Shown one piece after another: positions 61,569-64,000 of a DNA stretch of 64,000 nucleotides (positions are counted from its first letter, which is position 1; the number at the start of each line of letters is the position of its first letter). Under the pieces are notes generated by a model that saw nothing but the letters and a program-made list of their open reading frames with translations, ran no database searches and had not been told where the DNA came from. Made by a program: the position numbers and the translations under genes. The DNA comes from Eubacterium sulci ATCC 35585 (GTDB lineage Bacteria; Bacillota; Clostridia; Peptostreptococcales; Anaerovoracaceae), in NCBI GenBank assembly GCA_001189495.1, contig CP012068.1:806001-870000 (forward strand), given 5' to 3'.

Positions 61569-64000
61569 ATGAATATAGAAAAATACACACAGAACGCGCA
61601 GGCTGCTATTGTTGAAGGACAGCGCATTGCAATCGAAAATGGTAATCCAAGTCTTGAGCCTGAGCATATAAATCTAGCTTTGCTACAGCAGAGCGATGGC
61701 CTAATCCCAAGGCTTCTAAAATACATGGAGATAGACGCTAATTCAGTTGAGAAAGCTGTTTCTGAGCTTGTTGATAAGCTACCAAAGGTTAGTGGAGGAC
61801 AGATTTATGCCTCACAGCGTCTAAATTTACTACTAGCTGAAAGTGAAAAGGAAGCAGAGCGTTTTAAGGATGATTATGTAAGCGTCGAACACATATATCT
61901 TGCTCTTTTAAATGAAAGAAAGAGTCCATTTATTGAAGTATGTAAAAGATTTGGTATAAGTAAGGAGGGCTTCCTAGAGGCTTTGACCAAGGTCAGAGGG
62001 AATCAGCGAGTTACTAGCCAAAATCCTGAGGACAATTATGAAGCTCTAGAGAAATATGGTCAGGATCTAGTTGAGCTAGCCAGAAAGGGTAAGCTTGATC
62101 CAGTAATCGGAAGAGATAGTGAGATTAGACATGCTATACAGATTCTATCTCGCCGTACTAAGAACAATCCTGTTTTGATAGGTGAGCCTGGTGTTGGTAA
62201 GACCGCAGTTGTCGAGGGACTTGCACAGAGAATCCTTAAGGGAGATGTTCCAGAAGGTCTAAAAGACAAGACAATATTTGCACTTGATATGGGTGCGCTT
62301 ATTGCCGGTGCTAAGTTTAGAGGTGAATTTGAGGAAAGACTCAAGGCAGTTCTAAACGAGGTAGAAAAATCAGAAGGAAGAATCATCCTATTTATAGACG
62401 AGATTCATACAATTGTTGGCGCAGGAAAAACTGAAGGCTCTATGGATGCCGGAAATCTTCTAAAGCCAAAGCTTGCAAGAGGCGAGCTTCACTGCATAGG
62501 TGCTACTACTTTGACAGAGTACAGAAAGTACATAGAAAAGGATGCTGCTCTTGAGAGAAGATTCCAAAAAGTTATGGTTGATCAGCCAGATATCAATGAT
62601 ACCATCTCTATTTTGAGAGGACTTAAGGAACGCTTTGAAATTCACCACGGCGTTAGAATTACAGACAATGCTCTTATTGCTTGTGCAACGCTATCAGATA
62701 GGTATATCACAGATAGATTCTTGCCAGATAAGGCGATAGATTTGATGGATGAGGCTGCTTCACGTATCAGAACGGAAATTGATAGCATGCCATCAGAACT
62801 TGATCAGATTTCGAGAAAGATAATGCAGCTTCAGATTGAAAAGCAGGCGCTTCTAAAGGAAACTGATAAGGCATCAAAGGCAAGACTTGAGGCATTAGAA
62901 AAAGAATTAAGTGAGCTCAACAGTGAAAGTGCAACACTTAGAACTCAGTGGGAGACTGAGAAGAAGAAAATCACTGATTCTAAGCAAACAAAGCAGGATA
63001 TCGAGGAATTGAAGCACCGCATAGAGGAAGCTGAGCGAGCATATGATCTTGAGACACTTGCAAAGCTGAAATACGGCGAACTTCCAGCACTCGAGAAGAA
63101 GCTGGAGGAGGAAAAGCAGGCTCTTGCAGATAAGAGTGAGGATAGACTCCTAAAGGAAGAGGTCGACGTTGAGGAAATAGCAGAAGTCGTATCACAGTGG
63201 ACAGGAATTCCTGTATCAAAGCTAGTTGAAAGCGAAAGAGAAAAACTTCTAAAGCTTCCTGAAATACTTCACAAGAGAGTTATAGGTCAGGATGAAGCAG
63301 TAGTTGCAGTTTCTGATGCTATACTAAGAGCACGTGCTGGTCTTAAGGATGAAAATAGACCTATAGGTTCATTTATCTTTATGGGTCCTACAGGTGTTGG
63401 TAAGACTGAGCTTGCAAAGGCACTTTCAGAAGCCCTCTTTGATACCGAAAAAAATATGATAAGAATTGATATGTCTGAGTACATGGAAAAACACAGCGTT
63501 TCTAGACTTGTCGGAGCGCCTCCAGGATATGTAGGATATGATGAAGGCGGACAGCTAACTGAAGCAGTTAGAAGAAGACCTTACAGCGTAATACTCTTTG
63601 ATGAGATAGAAAAAGCGCATCCAGACGTATTTAACATCTTGCTTCAGCTTCTAGATGACGGAAGATTGACTGATAATCAGGGAAGAACTGTAGACTTCAA
63701 GAATACAATCATCATCCTTACATCAAATATCGGTAGCCGTGAGCTCATTGATAGAATAGAGGAAGGTGGTCAGATTTCTGAGGAAGTAAAGGAAGAAGTT
63801 ATAAGCAAGCTTCATAGCTTCTTCAGACCTGAGTTTATCAACAGAATCGATGATACAATCGTATTCACTCCACTAAATAAGGATCAGATTGGAAGAATCA
63901 TAGAAATTGCTCTTGGATCTATTCAGAAGAGGCTTTCAGAGAGAAATATCAAGCTTGTTCTAAGCGAAGCAGGTAAGGACTATATCTGTGACAATGCATA
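61569..64000 (+). CDS. clpB: ClpB disaggregase (3'-truncated)
   Basis: Hsp104/ClpB-type AAA+ chaperone that rescues aggregated proteins with DnaK. The frame is open from ATG 61569 (after AAGGAGG) to the right edge; about 810 codons are present of an expected 860 or so. The N domain has [14 protein letters not shown] and [14 protein letters not shown]1 has Walker [10 protein letters not shown] and Walker [16 protein letters not shown]. The M-domain coiled coil spans about 405-530, which separates ClpB from ClpC/ClpA. NBD2 has GPTGVGKTE and [14 protein letters not shown]. The CIRCE and promoter upstream predict HrcA-controlled heat-shock induction. Confidence 0.96.
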   Translation, partial: MNIEKYTQNAQAAIVEGQRIAIENGNPSLEPEHINLALLQQSDGLIPRLLKYMEIDANSVEKAVSELVDKLPKVSGGQIYASQRLNLLLAESEKEAERFKDDYVSVEHIYLALLNERKSPFIEVCKRFGISKEGFLEALTKVRGNQRVTSQNPEDNYEALEKYGQDLVELARKGKLDPVIGRDSEIRHAIQILSRRTKNNPVLIGEPGVGKTAVVEGLAQRILKGDVPEGLKDKTIFALDMGALIAGAKFRGEFEERLKAVLNEVEKSEGRIILFIDEIHTIVGAGKTEGSMDAGNLLKPKLARGELHCIGATTLTEYRKYIEKDAALERRFQKVMVDQPDINDTISILRGLKERFEIHHGVRITDNALIACATLSDRYITDRFLPDKAIDLMDEAASRIRTEIDSMPSELDQISRKIMQLQIEKQALLKETDKASKARLEALEKELSELNSESATLRTQWETEKKKITDSKQTKQDIEELKHRIEEAERAYDLETLAKLKYGELPALEKKLEEEKQALADKSEDRLLKEEVDVEEIAEVVSQWTGIPVSKLVESEREKLLKLPEILHKRVIGQDEAVVAVSDAILRARAGLKDENRPIGSFIFMGPTGVGKTELAKALSEALFDTEKNMIRIDMSEYMEKHSVSRLVGAPPGYVGYDEGGQLTEAVRRRPYSVILFDEIEKAHPDVFNILLQLLDDGRLTDNQGRTVDFKNTIIILTSNIGSRELIDRIEEGGQISEEVKEEVISKLHSFFRPEFINRIDDTIVFTPLNKDQIGRIIEIALGSIQKRLSERNIKLVLSEAGKDYICDNA

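Overview
The window looks like a chromosomal segment of a low-GC, anaerobic Gram-positive bacterium of the Clostridia. The evidence is a fused IspH-ribosomal protein S1 gene, a Re-type citrate synthase with aconitase and isocitrate dehydrogenase, an HslVU-CodY block, a compact Gram-positive tad pilus locus, HrcA/CIRCE control of clpB, and strong purine-rich ribosome binding sites. A member of the Peptostreptococcales/Anaerovoracaceae ('Eubacterium'/Mogibacterium-like) would fit, but that placement is inference. Nearly all the DNA is coding, mostly on the + strand. I see no prophage, insertion sequence or CRISPR array.

Layout. 1-3093: acyl-CoA synthetase (cut by the left edge), NfeD and an SPFH protein. 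3323-10342: tad pilus locus (TadZ-like, TadA, TadB, TadC, a 44-aa Flp pilin, two TadE-like pseudopilins, DUF5702, DUF6382). 10367-15091: rarA, ispH-rpsA, a metallo-beta-lactamase hydrolase and a HAD phosphatase. 15359-17384: a VanX-like dipeptidase and a DUF819 membrane protein. 17534-25926: yraN-comM-dprA-topA-hslV-hslU-codY, then yigZ. 26079-27690: one promoter, 15 tRNA genes and a terminator, followed by an array of about 84-bp structured repeats (27730-27997). 28122-30888: tdk, then alr and a DEDD exonuclease on the minus strand. 30937-31025: a candidate C-rich small RNA, minus strand. 31319-34829: nudix, a XerD-like protein, rplS, rbgA and rnhB. 34910-40090: the citrate/2-oxoglutarate operon with its own GntR regulator and a palindrome over its promoter. 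40123-43909, minus strand: four cell-surface acylation genes. 44063-61419: a long operon-like run (valS, diacylglycerol kinase, thrE pair, glyA, plsX, rnc, smc, ftsY, der, plsY, gpsA, miaB, M50 protease). 61469-64000: CIRCE, promoter and clpB (cut by the right edge).

How the genes work together. The tad genes should build a type IVb pilus, although no prepilin peptidase is in the window. The citrate operon makes 2-oxoglutarate for glutamate synthesis. The 44-61 kb run couples translation, phosphatidic acid synthesis (plsX, plsY, gpsA), chromosome segregation (smc) and protein targeting (ftsY). 

The most unusual observations are: (1) the XerD-like protein has lost its catalytic Tyr, Lys and second His, and codV/xerC is missing from its usual place beside hslV; (2) the tandem structured repeats after the tRNA operon show compensatory stem changes; (3) a free-standing C-rich sRNA candidate lies at 30.9-31.0 kb; (4) a TadE-like pseudopilin carries two Cys/His metal-site-like repeats; (5) tRNA-Tyr has a C1:G72 end.
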